Assembly: GCF_003075045.1 (NCBI RefSeq)
Contig: NZ_QCZD01000001.1
Location: 930,001 to 994,000, forward strand
DNA: 64,000 nucleotides
Direction: 5' to 3'
Source: Maribacter litoralis
GTDB taxonomy: Bacteria; Bacteroidota; Bacteroidia; Flavobacteriales; Flavobacteriaceae
Below are positions 17,989 through 27,685 of the stretch, piece by piece (positions within the stretch are counted from its first letter, which is position 1; the number at the start of each line of letters is the position of its first letter). The translations under genes were made by a program, and so were the position numbers. The notes under the pieces were generated by a model. That model searched no databases, was not told the DNA's origin, and saw only the letters and a list, made by a program, of their open reading frames with translations.

Positions 17989-19119
17989 TTAAACACGCTC
18001 TAATTTATAGGGAGCGGAATGGTTTGCATTCCATTGGCAGATGTATAAATTTTTATCTTCATCTACACACACATCATGACCATGTAAAATAGGTTTTTCA
18101 TCTAACTGATAGCTCTTTTGTAATATCCCATTTTTATATTCTGGCTCGGTACCCCCAGGGTTAGAAACTACCTTATTCCCTTCCATGACGGTCACAAACC
18201 CGGTATGATCTTTCCAATTTGTTTTACCAACTTTAGGCTGAGACCAACAAACCCCGGCATATAAATTATCATCATCAAAAACTGCTCTACATACCTGCAT
18301 GTTAGGCATTTCCACTGTTTTAACATACTTACCGTCTAAGGTGTAGTATTTAAAACACTCTTGCGACCTTGATGTTACCACTACCATTGGGTTGCCCTTT
18401 TCCCTATAATCTATTGCTACCCCATGGGCACTCACCAATTTGTAATTAGGGGCAGGATTCTCGGTTCCGCCCCAATGGCGAATGTACCTTCCATTACTAT
18501 CATATTGAATAATTCTACTTTCCCCATAACCATCGGCTACATAAATATCACCGTTAGGTCCTATCGCCGTTTCAGTTGGACAAAAAGACTCTTCTGGTTT
18601 ATATACTCCAATAGTCATTGGGTGACCGATATCGAATAGCACACGACCATCGACCGTCGTTTTTGAAACGCGACCGTTGTGTTTTACCATTTGATTGCCC
18701 TTACCCAAAGCCCAACCAGAATCGGTAATATAGAGCATATCTTCCCCTCCTTCATCATGTAAAGTCAATCCGTGACCTCCTTGGTAGGCTGTACCCCAAT
18801 AATCCAATAATTTCCCAGATTTATCAAAAATTAAAATGTTGTTCTGTGGATGGTCCCCTACCATGATCAACCTTCCTTTGCTATCCATAACCATTTCATG
18901 GCAGTTCAACAAGGGGATCCTGGTAGCGCTTATTTGCGCCCAGTTTTTAGTGAGCTTGTATTTGTAATCTCCATGACCCAAAATGGTTTCCGTCTCGTTC
19001 AGCAAACGATCTGAATTCTTTTTACCACTAATAACCGTAGCTCCAAATGCTGTTGAAGTGGTTGCTAGCGCCGTGGTTGCCAATCCGGTAGTTTTTATAA
19101 AATTTCGTCGTGAGGACAT
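17989..19119 (-). CDS. Tat-exported six-bladed beta-propeller (NHL-like) protein
   Basis: This 376-residue protein starts with a twin-arginine signal (SSRRNFIKTTGLA) and should be exported folded. The body has NHL/SMP30-like repeats, for example GRLIMVGDHPQNNILIFDKS, GPNGDIYVADGYGESRIIQY and EDKNLYICQWN, consistent with a beta-propeller. Some relatives are peptidylglycine-lyase-like or lactonase-like, but I see no decisive catalytic signature. It sits 10 bases after the DUF1501 gene and 14 before the cytochrome gene. A role in an exported redox or hydrolytic complex is inference. Confidence 0.78.
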   Translation of the reverse strand: MSSRRNFIKTTGLATTALATTSTAFGATVISGKKNSDRLLNETETILGHGDYKYKLTKNWAQISATRIPLLNCHEMVMDSKGRLIMVGDHPQNNILIFDKSGKLLDYWGTAYQGGHGLTLHDEGGEDMLYITDSGWALGKGNQMVKHNGRVSKTTVDGRVLFDIGHPMTIGVYKPEESFCPTETAIGPNGDIYVADGYGESRIIQYDSNGRYIRHWGGTENPAPNYKLVSAHGVAIDYREKGNPMVVVTSRSQECFKYYTLDGKYVKTVEMPNMQVCRAVFDDDNLYAGVCWSQPKVGKTNWKDHTGFVTVMEGNKVVSNPGGTEPEYKNGILQKSYQLDEKPILHGHDVCVDEDKNLYICQWNANHSAPYKLERV

Positions 19120-19129
19120 AATTGGTATG

Positions 19130-20629
19130 TTAAGTTAAAATATCTTTGACCACATGGCCGTGTACATCTGTTAATCTAAATCTTCTTCCTTGATGTTTAA
19201 AGGTTAAACGTTCGTGATCTACACCGAACAAATGCAATAAAGTAGCATGAAAATCGTGCACATGCACCGGATTTTCGGTTACATTGTAGCTAAAATCATC
19301 TGTTTCTCCATAGGTCATTCCCTTTTTTACTCCGGCACCCGCCATCCACATGGTAAATGCTTTTGGATGGTGATCCCTACCGTAATTGGTATCTGTTAAT
19401 TGCCCTTGAGAATATACCGTTCTACCGAATTCTCCACCCCAAACAACTAAGGTGTCTTCTAACATGCCTCTTTGTTTTAAATCTTGAAGCAACGCTGCAG
19501 TACCTTGGTCTGTTTGCTTACATTTATTTCGTACTCCGCCGGGACATGCAATATGTTGATCCCATCCTTGGTGGTACAATTGCACAAATTTCACACCTTT
19601 TTCCAATAGTTTTCTCGCCATAAGACAGTTGGCTGCGTACGTACCCGGATCACGGCTATCTTTACCGTACATATCAAAAATATGATCTGGTTCATCAGAT
19701 AGGTCGGTTACTTCCGGTACCGATGTCTGCATTCTAAAAGCCATTTCGTATTGCTTCATACGAGCTAAAATTTCTGGGTCTCCGTAAGCATCGTTCTGCA
19801 TGCCATTTAGTTTACCTAAATAATCTAACATGGTTCTACGATCATTACCATCGTAATTCTCGGGGTCACTTAAATACAAAACCGGGTCTTTACCTGATCT
19901 AAATTGCACGCCTTGGTGTTCTGTTGGTAAAAATCCGTTACCCCATAGACGGGAGTATAAAGGTTGCCCTCCTTGACCTTTGGTAACCAGTGTAATAAAG
20001 GTGGGCAGGTTTTCATTATCACTACCCAAACCATAGCTTAACCATGAACCAATGGATGGTCTACCCGGCAATTGATTACCTGTTTGCATAAATGTGATGG
20101 CCGGATCATGATTTATTTGATCGGTCTGCATCGATTTAATGATACAGATGTCATCTACAACTTTTGATGTATGCGGCATTAATTCACTCACCCAAGAACC
20201 CGATTCTCCATATTGCTTAAAATCCATTATGGACGGTGCTATAGGAAATGAAGATTGCTGGGCACTCATACCCGTTAATCGCTGTCCTTGCCTTACCGAT
20301 GGCGGTAAATCTTGCCCAAACATGTCTTTGAGTTTTGGCTTATAATCGAACATATCCAATTGCGAAGGTCCTCCACTTTGAAATAGGTAAACTATTCTTT
20401 TGGCCTTAGGTAGGTGATGCGGAAGTCCTAATTTGTTCTTTACAAAATTTTGTACAGCATCTGGTCCCGTAGGGTTACTAAATGCTTTTTCGGCTTTTAG
20501 CAAAGACCCAAAAGCAAGTGCTCCAATTCCTAAGGACGTTTTTGTTAAAAAATTCCTTCTGTCCCACTGCTTCTCTACTTCCTGTAAATCTTTATTATCC
20601 GATCTTAACGTATCATGTCCACTACACAT
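19130..20629 (-). CDS. DUF1501 family protein with twin-arginine signal
   Basis: This 499-residue protein belongs to DUF1501 (alkaline-phosphatase/sulfatase-like fold), abundant in Planctomycetes and Verrucomicrobia. A twin-arginine motif ([16 protein letters not shown]) lies at about residues 23-38, after an N-terminal extension. Conserved segments are [43 protein letters not shown] and [11 protein letters not shown], with His/Asp clusters that could bind metal. No experimentally defined reaction is known to me. It follows the DUF1553 gene by 16 bases, the usual pairing for these families. Confidence 0.88.
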   Translation of the reverse strand: MCSGHDTLRSDNKDLQEVEKQWDRRNFLTKTSLGIGALAFGSLLKAEKAFSNPTGPDAVQNFVKNKLGLPHHLPKAKRIVYLFQSGGPSQLDMFDYKPKLKDMFGQDLPPSVRQGQRLTGMSAQQSSFPIAPSIMDFKQYGESGSWVSELMPHTSKVVDDICIIKSMQTDQINHDPAITFMQTGNQLPGRPSIGSWLSYGLGSDNENLPTFITLVTKGQGGQPLYSRLWGNGFLPTEHQGVQFRSGKDPVLYLSDPENYDGNDRRTMLDYLGKLNGMQNDAYGDPEILARMKQYEMAFRMQTSVPEVTDLSDEPDHIFDMYGKDSRDPGTYAANCLMARKLLEKGVKFVQLYHQGWDQHIACPGGVRNKCKQTDQGTAALLQDLKQRGMLEDTLVVWGGEFGRTVYSQGQLTDTNYGRDHHPKAFTMWMAGAGVKKGMTYGETDDFSYNVTENPVHVHDFHATLLHLFGVDHERLTFKHQGRRFRLTDVHGHVVKDILT

Positions 20630-20645
20630 AGGAATATATTTTTTG

Positions 20646-23600
20646 TTATCTTTTTGTAATTGTTGCGTCTAGGTTCATAATGGTACTTGCTACTACTGCA
20701 TTTGCAGCTACCATTGCCTTATCGCTACTATTTTCCACTCTAAACTCGCCCGTATTTAACCAACCCAATGTTTTGGCTTCATTGGTCTTGAACTTTTCAT
20801 ATTCGTTCTGTCTCAATTCTACCAATAGATCTAATTCTTCGTTTTTGGCATTTCTACCGGTCAATCGAAGAAAAGCATCTTTAATCCCTTGTTCTGGGTC
20901 TTTATAGACCATCATATTTTTACCGATTACCCGTGATGCTTCTATATAAGTTGGATCGTTCAATAATACCAATGCTTGTAAAGGCGTATTGGTTTTTTGT
21001 CTTCTCGTAACGCATAAAGATCTATCGGGGGCGTCAAACGTAGCAATGGTAGGATGCGGTACAGAGCGTTTCCACACCGTATACATACTTCTTCTGTACA
21101 ATTTTTCACCGGTATCGGGTACATATTCCGATCCGTTCAATTTCCATAATCCTGCCGGTTGATAGGGGTTTACACTTGGTCCGCCCACGGTATCATTCAA
21201 TAAGCCCGATGCTACCAATGCATTATCACGTAACATTTCACCTGTTAACCTCTTTGCCGGTCCTCTTGCCAAAAGCCTGTTTTCAATATCAAGCTCCATC
21301 AACTCATCTGATGTTAACGAAGATTGTCTATAGGTAGCCGACATGACCATTTTCTTGTGAAGGGCACGAACATCCCATCCGCTTTCTATGAAATCCACTG
21401 CCAGCCAGTCCAATAGTTTAGGGTGACTTGGCAATTCACCTTGATTTCCAAAATCCTCAACCGTTTTTACAATACCCACTCCAAACAACTTTGCCCAATA
21501 TCTATTTACCGCTACCCGTGCCGTTAACGGATTCTCTTTTTGGGTTATCCATTTGGCGAGACCCAATCTATTCTTTGGTAAACTATCTGCAAATGGCAAT
21601 ACAGCTTCTGGAGTGTTCGGATATACCCTTTCTCCATAAGCATCATACTGCCCTCTTTCTAGAATAAAAGTTTCACGTGGTTCTGGCATTTCTTTCATCA
21701 CCATAATTTCCTTAACCTTTTCAGTACTATCATTTTGTACCGAGCGCACCTCTTTCAAAGCCGCTAAAGAAGCTTGATATTCCTTAGAGTTTTTGTTCAA
21801 GTAAAACGCGGTTAACGCTTCTATCTCTTTGCTGGTTAAACTACCTGGCTCTTTTTCAATAATTTCTTGAAATTCTTTTTGATTCGCTATTTGCTTTATT
21901 TCCAATGGAGAAAGTTCTTTGCCAAATACCAACAAATCATCTACCGTGGCACCACCTATGCCTTTACCGCGCCAACGTGCCCCCACTTTTAAACCTGGTT
22001 CTTGCGGACCTTTATAAATAATGTCCCTATAATTATTAAAGATGATGTCTTTGTACAGATTGTCATGTACAATTTTAGTCTTCATTTCAGCACCATCTAA
22101 AAACACCTTAAAGCCTTTTGCTTTACTAGAACCATCGTAAGTCATGGTCAACTGTACCCATTTGTCTTTAGGAATATCGTTTATACTTTCTTCAACTATG
22201 GCATTATCCGGCCATACGTGTGCCATTAAAATTTCAACCTTATTATCCTTTATATTTAAATGATAGCCACGGTAACTATGCAAGCGCGTGCCCAACATTT
22301 TATGAAAAATTACCCCTTCCTCCAAATCGGACGGAACAAACACACGAATACCTATACTAAAGGGTTCATGGCGTTGAAAGATGCCCTGATCATCAAGATC
22401 TAACCAAACATCACCATCCATTTTAAGTCCTTTACCCGTAAAACCATCTACATAGTTCGGTTTTTCATTTCTGGTAAAGTTGGTACGCATTTCCCCTTTT
22501 TTAGCAGGGTTTACTTTATTGTACAAACGACCGTCATTAAAGTCATAATCTACTAAAAGCGCACTTGGCTTCTTGCTGGCAGATAAGTTTTTATATCCTT
22601 TTGAGGCTATCCATCTTTCTGCGGATGGTTTTTCTTTTGCCTCCGTCTTTTTTACGACCGCCTCCTTATCCTCTACCAAATTATTGACATAGCTTAAAAA
22701 TTGCTCTTCCTCTTCTGTAGGAAGCATTAAGGTGGGTACAGGCATTGAAAAATCCCAAGGAATTTGCCCTGTCTCATTCACATTATTAAAGAAGCTATAT
22801 AGTTCGTAGTAATTTTTTTGCGAAATGGGGTCATACTTATGATCATGACATTTAGCACATGCCACTGTTAACCCCAATAACCCTTGCCCAGTTACATTTG
22901 CGCGATCGGATACATACTCTGACCTAAATTCTTCATCTACAATACCACCCTCTAAATTTTGTGGGTGAAGCCTATTGAATGTGGTAGCCAAAATTTGCTC
23001 TTTGGTAGCATTTTCAAGCATATCTCCTGCCAATTGCCACTCTATAAATTGGTCGTAAGGCATGTTTTCGTTGAAAGCTTTTATGACCCAATCTCTCCAA
23101 ACCGAAATATCTCTATAGCGATCAACGGTATAACCATGGGTGTCTGCATAACGCGCCAAATCCATCCAATCCAGAGCCATATGTTCACCGTAATGCTTTG
23201 ATGACAATAAAGAATCTACCTCTTGTTCATAGGCATTTTCATCTGTGTTATTTACAAAGCGATGTATTGCCTCAGGGGTTGGTGGCAAACCTGTTAAATC
23301 AAAAGAAACCCTACGTAACAATGTCTCCTTATCGGCTTCCTCAGATGCCTCTAAGTCTTGAGCTTCTAGTTTTGCCAAAACAAAATTATCTATGGCATTT
23401 ACCACTTTACCATTTTTAGGCTGTGGCAATTTTGCTTTTTTAGGAGGTAAAAATGCCCAATGATCTTTATATTCTGCACCATCTTCAATCCACTTTGTAA
23501 GCAATGCCTTTTCTCTATCGGATAAAGTTAAGTGCGAGTTTGGCGATGGCATAACAACATTTGGATCATCGCTCATTATACGATGAAAAAGTTCACTTTT

Positions 23601-23885
23601 TTCAGGTTTTCCAGGTACAATAGCAAATTTACCCGGCGATTCCGGCAATTCTGAATATGCCAATTCAGCTTCGTGCAATTGCAGACCAGCTTCTATCTTG
23701 CCCTTATCTGGACCGTGACATAAATAACACTTGTCTGATAAAATAGGTTTTATATCTTGATTAAAATCTAATTTCTCTGGCAAGCCCTCATACTCCATTG
23801 CTACGGGTTCTGGCATATCCGGACCCCCACATGCCGTTACCAACAATATCCAAAATCCTAAAAAAATATGTTTTAAACTACGCAT
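20646..23885 (-). CDS. DUF1549/DUF1553 lipoprotein with planctomycete-type cytochrome and LamG-like domains
   Basis: This 1079-residue lipoprotein (lipobox Cys19) contains, in order, a PSCyt1 cytochrome c module with CYLCH near residue 53, DUF1549 (about 155-365, with [16 protein letters not shown] and a second heme motif CAKCH near 345), a LamG/concanavalin-like beta-sandwich (about 450-660) and DUF1553 (about 775-1050, with [17 protein letters not shown] and [17 protein letters not shown]). This architecture is typical of Planctomycetes and Verrucomicrobia and less common in Bacteroidetes loci. The heme sites suggest electron transfer, and the LamG-like domain could bind glycan. Function is unknown. 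Confidence 0.87.
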   Translation of the reverse strand: MRSLKHIFLGFWILLVTACGGPDMPEPVAMEYEGLPEKLDFNQDIKPILSDKCYLCHGPDKGKIEAGLQLHEAELAYSELPESPGKFAIVPGKPEKSELFHRIMSDDPNVVMPSPNSHLTLSDREKALLTKWIEDGAEYKDHWAFLPPKKAKLPQPKNGKVVNAIDNFVLAKLEAQDLEASEEADKETLLRRVSFDLTGLPPTPEAIHRFVNNTDENAYEQEVDSLLSSKHYGEHMALDWMDLARYADTHGYTVDRYRDISVWRDWVIKAFNENMPYDQFIEWQLAGDMLENATKEQILATTFNRLHPQNLEGGIVDEEFRSEYVSDRANVTGQGLLGLTVACAKCHDHKYDPISQKNYYELYSFFNNVNETGQIPWDFSMPVPTLMLPTEEEEQFLSYVNNLVEDKEAVVKKTEAKEKPSAERWIASKGYKNLSASKKPSALLVDYDFNDGRLYNKVNPAKKGEMRTNFTRNEKPNYVDGFTGKGLKMDGDVWLDLDDQGIFQRHEPFSIGIRVFVPSDLEEGVIFHKMLGTRLHSYRGYHLNIKDNKVEILMAHVWPDNAIVEESINDIPKDKWVQLTMTYDGSSKAKGFKVFLDGAEMKTKIVHDNLYKDIIFNNYRDIIYKGPQEPGLKVGARWRGKGIGGATVDDLLVFGKELSPLEIKQIANQKEFQEIIEKEPGSLTSKEIEALTAFYLNKNSKEYQASLAALKEVRSVQNDSTEKVKEIMVMKEMPEPRETFILERGQYDAYGERVYPNTPEAVLPFADSLPKNRLGLAKWITQKENPLTARVAVNRYWAKLFGVGIVKTVEDFGNQGELPSHPKLLDWLAVDFIESGWDVRALHKKMVMSATYRQSSLTSDELMELDIENRLLARGPAKRLTGEMLRDNALVASGLLNDTVGGPSVNPYQPAGLWKLNGSEYVPDTGEKLYRRSMYTVWKRSVPHPTIATFDAPDRSLCVTRRQKTNTPLQALVLLNDPTYIEASRVIGKNMMVYKDPEQGIKDAFLRLTGRNAKNEELDLLVELRQNEYEKFKTNEAKTLGWLNTGEFRVENSSDKAMVAANAVVASTIMNLDATITKR

Positions 23886-23983
23886 TTGCTCTATTTCGTT
23901 TTCTGTTTTTCAAATCTATTCTAATGTAAAGAGAAAAGCCATGTCCAAATAAGGGTATTATATGCACATTTCCGACATACCAT

Positions 23984-25330
23984 CTAAACCATTGAAAACT
24001 TTCGTTCTTTTCTTGACCTTAGTTTATTTGCTTCGGCATCTTTACTGAATTTTTCCTTTTCTGGATTCCAATTCAAGGATCTATTCAATTTATATGCAAT
24101 ATTCGAAAGGTGACAAATACTGGCACTTCTATGTCCTGTTTCCACATCGCAAATAGGCGTACCTCCATTTTTAATGGCATCTAACCAGTTACTGTAGTGA
24201 TTTTCAGAACGAATTAATTTTACATTCAAGGATGTATAATCGGTATTCAACAAGCTAGCTGGTGTTGTTTCAAAATACCCTCTACTGATATCCATTTGAC
24301 CTTCAGTACCAAAGAAGCGAACACCCCATCCCCTACCAAAATCTTTATGCTCTACTTCAATACCGTTATCGTAATACAATTTTAGACCTCTCACTGCAGT
24401 TGGGTCTGCTGGAGGCACTAATTTCACCGGTCCTGTATGATCCATTCCTAAAGCCCATTGCACGATATCGAACATATGCGCGCCCCAGTCAGAAAGTATT
24501 CCGCCGCCGGTTTCCTCGAACAAGCGCCAGTCTGGCCAAAACTTAACATCGTTACTTGATGGCGCCAATCTGTGATTGTACTTTAGCAACGGGGCCGGAC
24601 CACACCAGTTGTTCCAATTTACCTCACTAGGCATGGCTTCCTCCATTAAATCATAAGCCTTTGCAGGATCGCCTACATTTACCTCCACGCGTTTTATTTC
24701 ACCCAAATATCCATTTCTCACAAGTTCACAGGCTTTTCTAAAACTATCCCAAGAACGCTGCATACTACCAACTTGTAATACCCGACCAGAACGTTCGACG
24801 GCTTTCACCATATTTCTTCCTTCCTTAATATTATGAGACAGCGGTTTTTCACAATAAACATCTTTATTCGCCTTTAAACTATCCATTACATGCATGGCAT
24901 GCCAATGATCTGGCGAGGCAATTACCACTGCATCTATCTTTGAGTCATCAAGTAATTCGTTATAATTTAAATATGAGGTAACAGTATTTTTCCTGGTCGC
25001 TTTTTTAATCTCCAAATGGCTTTTAGCCACATGTTCTACAAACCATTTATTTTTACTTGTCCACACATCTGAGCAAGCAATTATCTCAGCATCGTTCTTT
25101 ATAAAATTTTTAGCCAAACCCCTACATTGTTTTCCCAAACCTATAAAGCCAAGGTTAACTTTATCACTTGGTGCAGTAAACCCTTTTCCCAATACATGTC
25201 TAGGAATAATGGTAACTGCCCCGGCAGCTAAAGCTGTTCTCGTAATAAATTTTCTTCTTGACGTTTGTAAGATATTTTTGTTCAATTCCGACTTTTTTAC
25301 CACCTTAGAGTGCTCGCTATCTTTTTTCAT
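23984..25330 (-). CDS. Tat-exported Gfo/Idh/MocA-family oxidoreductase
   Basis: This 448-residue oxidoreductase has a Tat signal (SRRKFITRTALAAGAVTII at about 24-42). A Rossmann domain follows, with GFIGLGKQCRGLA near residue 59 and the catalytic-type EKPLSHN motif near 140. The C-terminal Gfo/Idh domain includes GGGILSDWGAHMFDIVQWA. Exported family members such as glucose-fructose oxidoreductase carry tightly bound NAD(P) and work on sugars in the periplasm. Here a sugar from agar/porphyran is a reasonable guess. It lies 98 bases upstream of the DUF1553 gene and faces an AraC gene. Confidence 0.88.
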   Translation of the reverse strand: MKKDSEHSKVVKKSELNKNILQTSRRKFITRTALAAGAVTIIPRHVLGKGFTAPSDKVNLGFIGLGKQCRGLAKNFIKNDAEIIACSDVWTSKNKWFVEHVAKSHLEIKKATRKNTVTSYLNYNELLDDSKIDAVVIASPDHWHAMHVMDSLKANKDVYCEKPLSHNIKEGRNMVKAVERSGRVLQVGSMQRSWDSFRKACELVRNGYLGEIKRVEVNVGDPAKAYDLMEEAMPSEVNWNNWCGPAPLLKYNHRLAPSSNDVKFWPDWRLFEETGGGILSDWGAHMFDIVQWALGMDHTGPVKLVPPADPTAVRGLKLYYDNGIEVEHKDFGRGWGVRFFGTEGQMDISRGYFETTPASLLNTDYTSLNVKLIRSENHYSNWLDAIKNGGTPICDVETGHRSASICHLSNIAYKLNRSLNWNPEKEKFSKDAEANKLRSRKERKFSMV

Positions 25331-25422
25331 GTGTATGTTGAATTAGTTTTAACTAAAGTTAATTGACTTTCCTTTACTCTACTTATACATATATTCTTTT
25401 AAGTGCAACAAATGTTTTTAAT

Positions 25423-26295
25423 ATGCTAGAACTGCTTCAATCCCTCAAAATAAGTCTCCTTCATACAGGGTATGCCAAACTAGGTCCCGAATGGAATTTT
25501 GATAATGTTATTAGTCCCTTTACACGGTTATTTTATGTTACCAAGGGTTCTGCCACCGTTTATCACAACAACAAAACCTACACTTTAAAACAAGGCTATA
25601 TGTACCTTATTCCCAGCTATGTATATAACACTTACAGATGTGAGCATTATCATGAACAGTTTTACATCAGCTTTTTTGAAGAAATAAGAACGGGACTCTC
25701 CATTTATAATCTACGGTCATTTAACTATGAAGTTCCCATTAAAGAAGGTGATCATTTACTTTTTGAGCGCTTAACAAAGATGTATCCTAAAAGAAAAATT
25801 GTAAATAACGATCCTACGGCATACTTGCACAGACCACAAGAATTATTGCAATATAACAGAGACAATGCTAAAATGAATACGCAACGTTATTTAGAAACGC
25901 ATGGTATTTTAACCATTTTACTATCTCGTTTTATTGAAAATGAGCCCGCTCAGAATGCCAATATTACTCCTGGTAGGTTAGATGATGTACTTATATACAT
26001 TGCCGAACATTTAAACCAGGTACTAGAAGTGCAAGATTTAGCCAAGAAATATCATATGAGCACAGATCATTTTTCTAGACTATTTCTTCAACAGTTTAAT
26101 ATGAGACCCTTAAAATACATTCAAACAAAAAGAATTGAACGAGCACAATTATTGTTATGGACCACCAACCATTCCTTAGAAGAAATAGCCCATAAAATAG
26201 GCATGGAGAACTTCTCATACTTCTCAAGAACCTTTAAAAAACTCACGGGCACTACACCTGGAAAATATAGAAAAAATCAAACGATATCACCATAA
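25423..26295 (+). CDS. AraC-family transcriptional regulator
   Basis: This 290-residue regulator has an N-terminal cupin-like domain (about 20-110) and a C-terminal AraC helix-turn-helix pair (about 190-288, with VQDLAKKYHMSTDHFSRLF and LEEIAHKIGMENFSYFSRTF). The frame is open upstream to a TTG at 25363, but the ATG at 25423 gives a standard start (MLELLQSLK) for this family, so I chose it. It is divergent from the Gfo/Idh oxidoreductase operon and precedes the GH117 gene. Either could be its target. A short palindrome (TTAGTT-TT-AACTAA) at 25343-25356 lies between the divergent genes. Confidence 0.85.
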   Translation: MLELLQSLKISLLHTGYAKLGPEWNFDNVISPFTRLFYVTKGSATVYHNNKTYTLKQGYMYLIPSYVYNTYRCEHYHEQFYISFFEEIRTGLSIYNLRSFNYEVPIKEGDHLLFERLTKMYPKRKIVNNDPTAYLHRPQELLQYNRDNAKMNTQRYLETHGILTILLSRFIENEPAQNANITPGRLDDVLIYIAEHLNQVLEVQDLAKKYHMSTDHFSRLFLQQFNMRPLKYIQTKRIERAQLLLWTTNHSLEEIAHKIGMENFSYFSRTFKKLTGTTPGKYRKNQTISP

Positions 26296-26427
26296 TAAGC
26301 TCGTTTCAAACAATATATAATCATTTGTGGTATGGTTTTGGTCACCTGTTGCAATAATGATCACAACGCTTAAGCTAAGTGCTTTGTATTTGCATTATCT
26401 TGAAAACATAATCAAACACACTAATTT

Positions 26428-27684
26428 ATGATTGCTTATAAGCGCGTTGCACTACTGCTTAGTTTTGTTATTTTAGGATGTACTTTAAATGCACAAAAGG
26501 CTTTTCCGTTTCATCTACCTAAAGAAAAACCCGATCAGCCCTTGAGCTTGGCAATGCAACGAAATTATGATCAATATTTAGCCCCACGCCCAGAGCATAA
26601 CGAGCTGTATTCTCAATTTAAATATACTGAATTGAAGGGATTGGATTATAGTAATGGTGACGGTACCGTTTCTAGAAGAGACCCATCAAAAGTTATATTT
26701 CACAACGGTAAATATTATGTTTGGTACACGTACAGACATACTAGTACTCCGCCGCAAGGTGCTGCTAAAAGTAACGACACCATACCTTCTAGTGACTGGG
26801 ATCTTGCCGAAATATGGTATGCCACCAGTGAAGATGGTATTACATGGGAAGAACAAGGCGTAGCTATAAAGAGACCTGAAAAACCCCAAGTAGGATGGCG
26901 CTCAGTTTCCACCACTGACATCTTGTTTTTCAAAGGAAAATACTACCTCTATTATCAAGGATTTATGGAGGCTAGTGGAAAAAGAGGCGACGACTGCCCT
27001 GTTGCCGTGTCATATGCCGATTCTCCTGATGGTCCTTGGACAGCCCATAACGAAATTGTTATACCCAATGGTGGTAAAGGTGAATGGGATCAATACTCAA
27101 TTCACGACCCCTACCCGTTGGTTTATAACGATAAAATATATTTATACTATAAGTCCGATTTTGACGGAGACCCTAAACTAGTGCGCATGCAAGGGCTAGC
27201 TACCGCAGACAACCCTCTTGGTCCGTTTACCAAAAGTCCTTTAAACCCGGTATTGAATTCTGGGCATGAAACCACATTATTCCCCTTTAAAGAAGGTATT
27301 GCCGCTTTAGTCATTAAAGACGGTAACGAACATTTTACCATTCAATACGCGCCCGATGGTGTTAACTTCTCAATTGCCGCTATTACCAGTTCATTAATGC
27401 CAATTGCTGGCGGACCATATATTCCAGATGCTTTTACAAACACTGATTACGGCAAAGGTATCACTTGGGGAATATCTCATGCTATAACAGCCGGCACTAA
27501 AGGCAAACAATATTCCATTTTAATGCGCTTTGACTGCGATCTAAGTTTAGAAATCGATGATCAAGAAATGAAAACCCATTCTAACATTTGGCATTACAAA
27601 CCAAGTGATTATTATAAATTAGGATTAAGCAAAAAGCAGCAACAGCGTATTGATGTTCAAAATAAAGCTGTTAAGGAAAAATAA
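26428..27684 (+). CDS. GH117 alpha-1,3-(3,6-anhydro)-L-galactosidase, first copy
   Basis: This 418-residue exported enzyme should remove 3,6-anhydro-L-galactose from the non-reducing end of neoagaro-oligosaccharides. The N-terminal signal peptide is followed by the GH117 dimerisation helix motif SxAxxR (S40, A42, R45) and a five-bladed propeller. The conserved RRDPS motif carries Asp85, the probable base. The SGHE motif carries His280, which in characterised GH117 enzymes serves as an unusual acid, with Glu281 beside it. It is the first gene after the AraC regulator and is followed 1 base later by the DUF5060 protein. Confidence 0.9.
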   Translation: MIAYKRVALLLSFVILGCTLNAQKAFPFHLPKEKPDQPLSLAMQRNYDQYLAPRPEHNELYSQFKYTELKGLDYSNGDGTVSRRDPSKVIFHNGKYYVWYTYRHTSTPPQGAAKSNDTIPSSDWDLAEIWYATSEDGITWEEQGVAIKRPEKPQVGWRSVSTTDILFFKGKYYLYYQGFMEASGKRGDDCPVAVSYADSPDGPWTAHNEIVIPNGGKGEWDQYSIHDPYPLVYNDKIYLYYKSDFDGDPKLVRMQGLATADNPLGPFTKSPLNPVLNSGHETTLFPFKEGIAALVIKDGNEHFTIQYAPDGVNFSIAAITSSLMPIAGGPYIPDAFTNTDYGKGITWGISHAITAGTKGKQYSILMRFDCDLSLEIDDQEMKTHSNIWHYKPSDYYKLGLSKKQQQRIDVQNKAVKEK

Positions 27685-27685
27685 G

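Noticed and set aside
25363-25422. Longer N-terminus for the AraC regulator from a TTG
   Set aside because: The added 20 residues do not fit the family and the ATG at 25423 gives a normal start.
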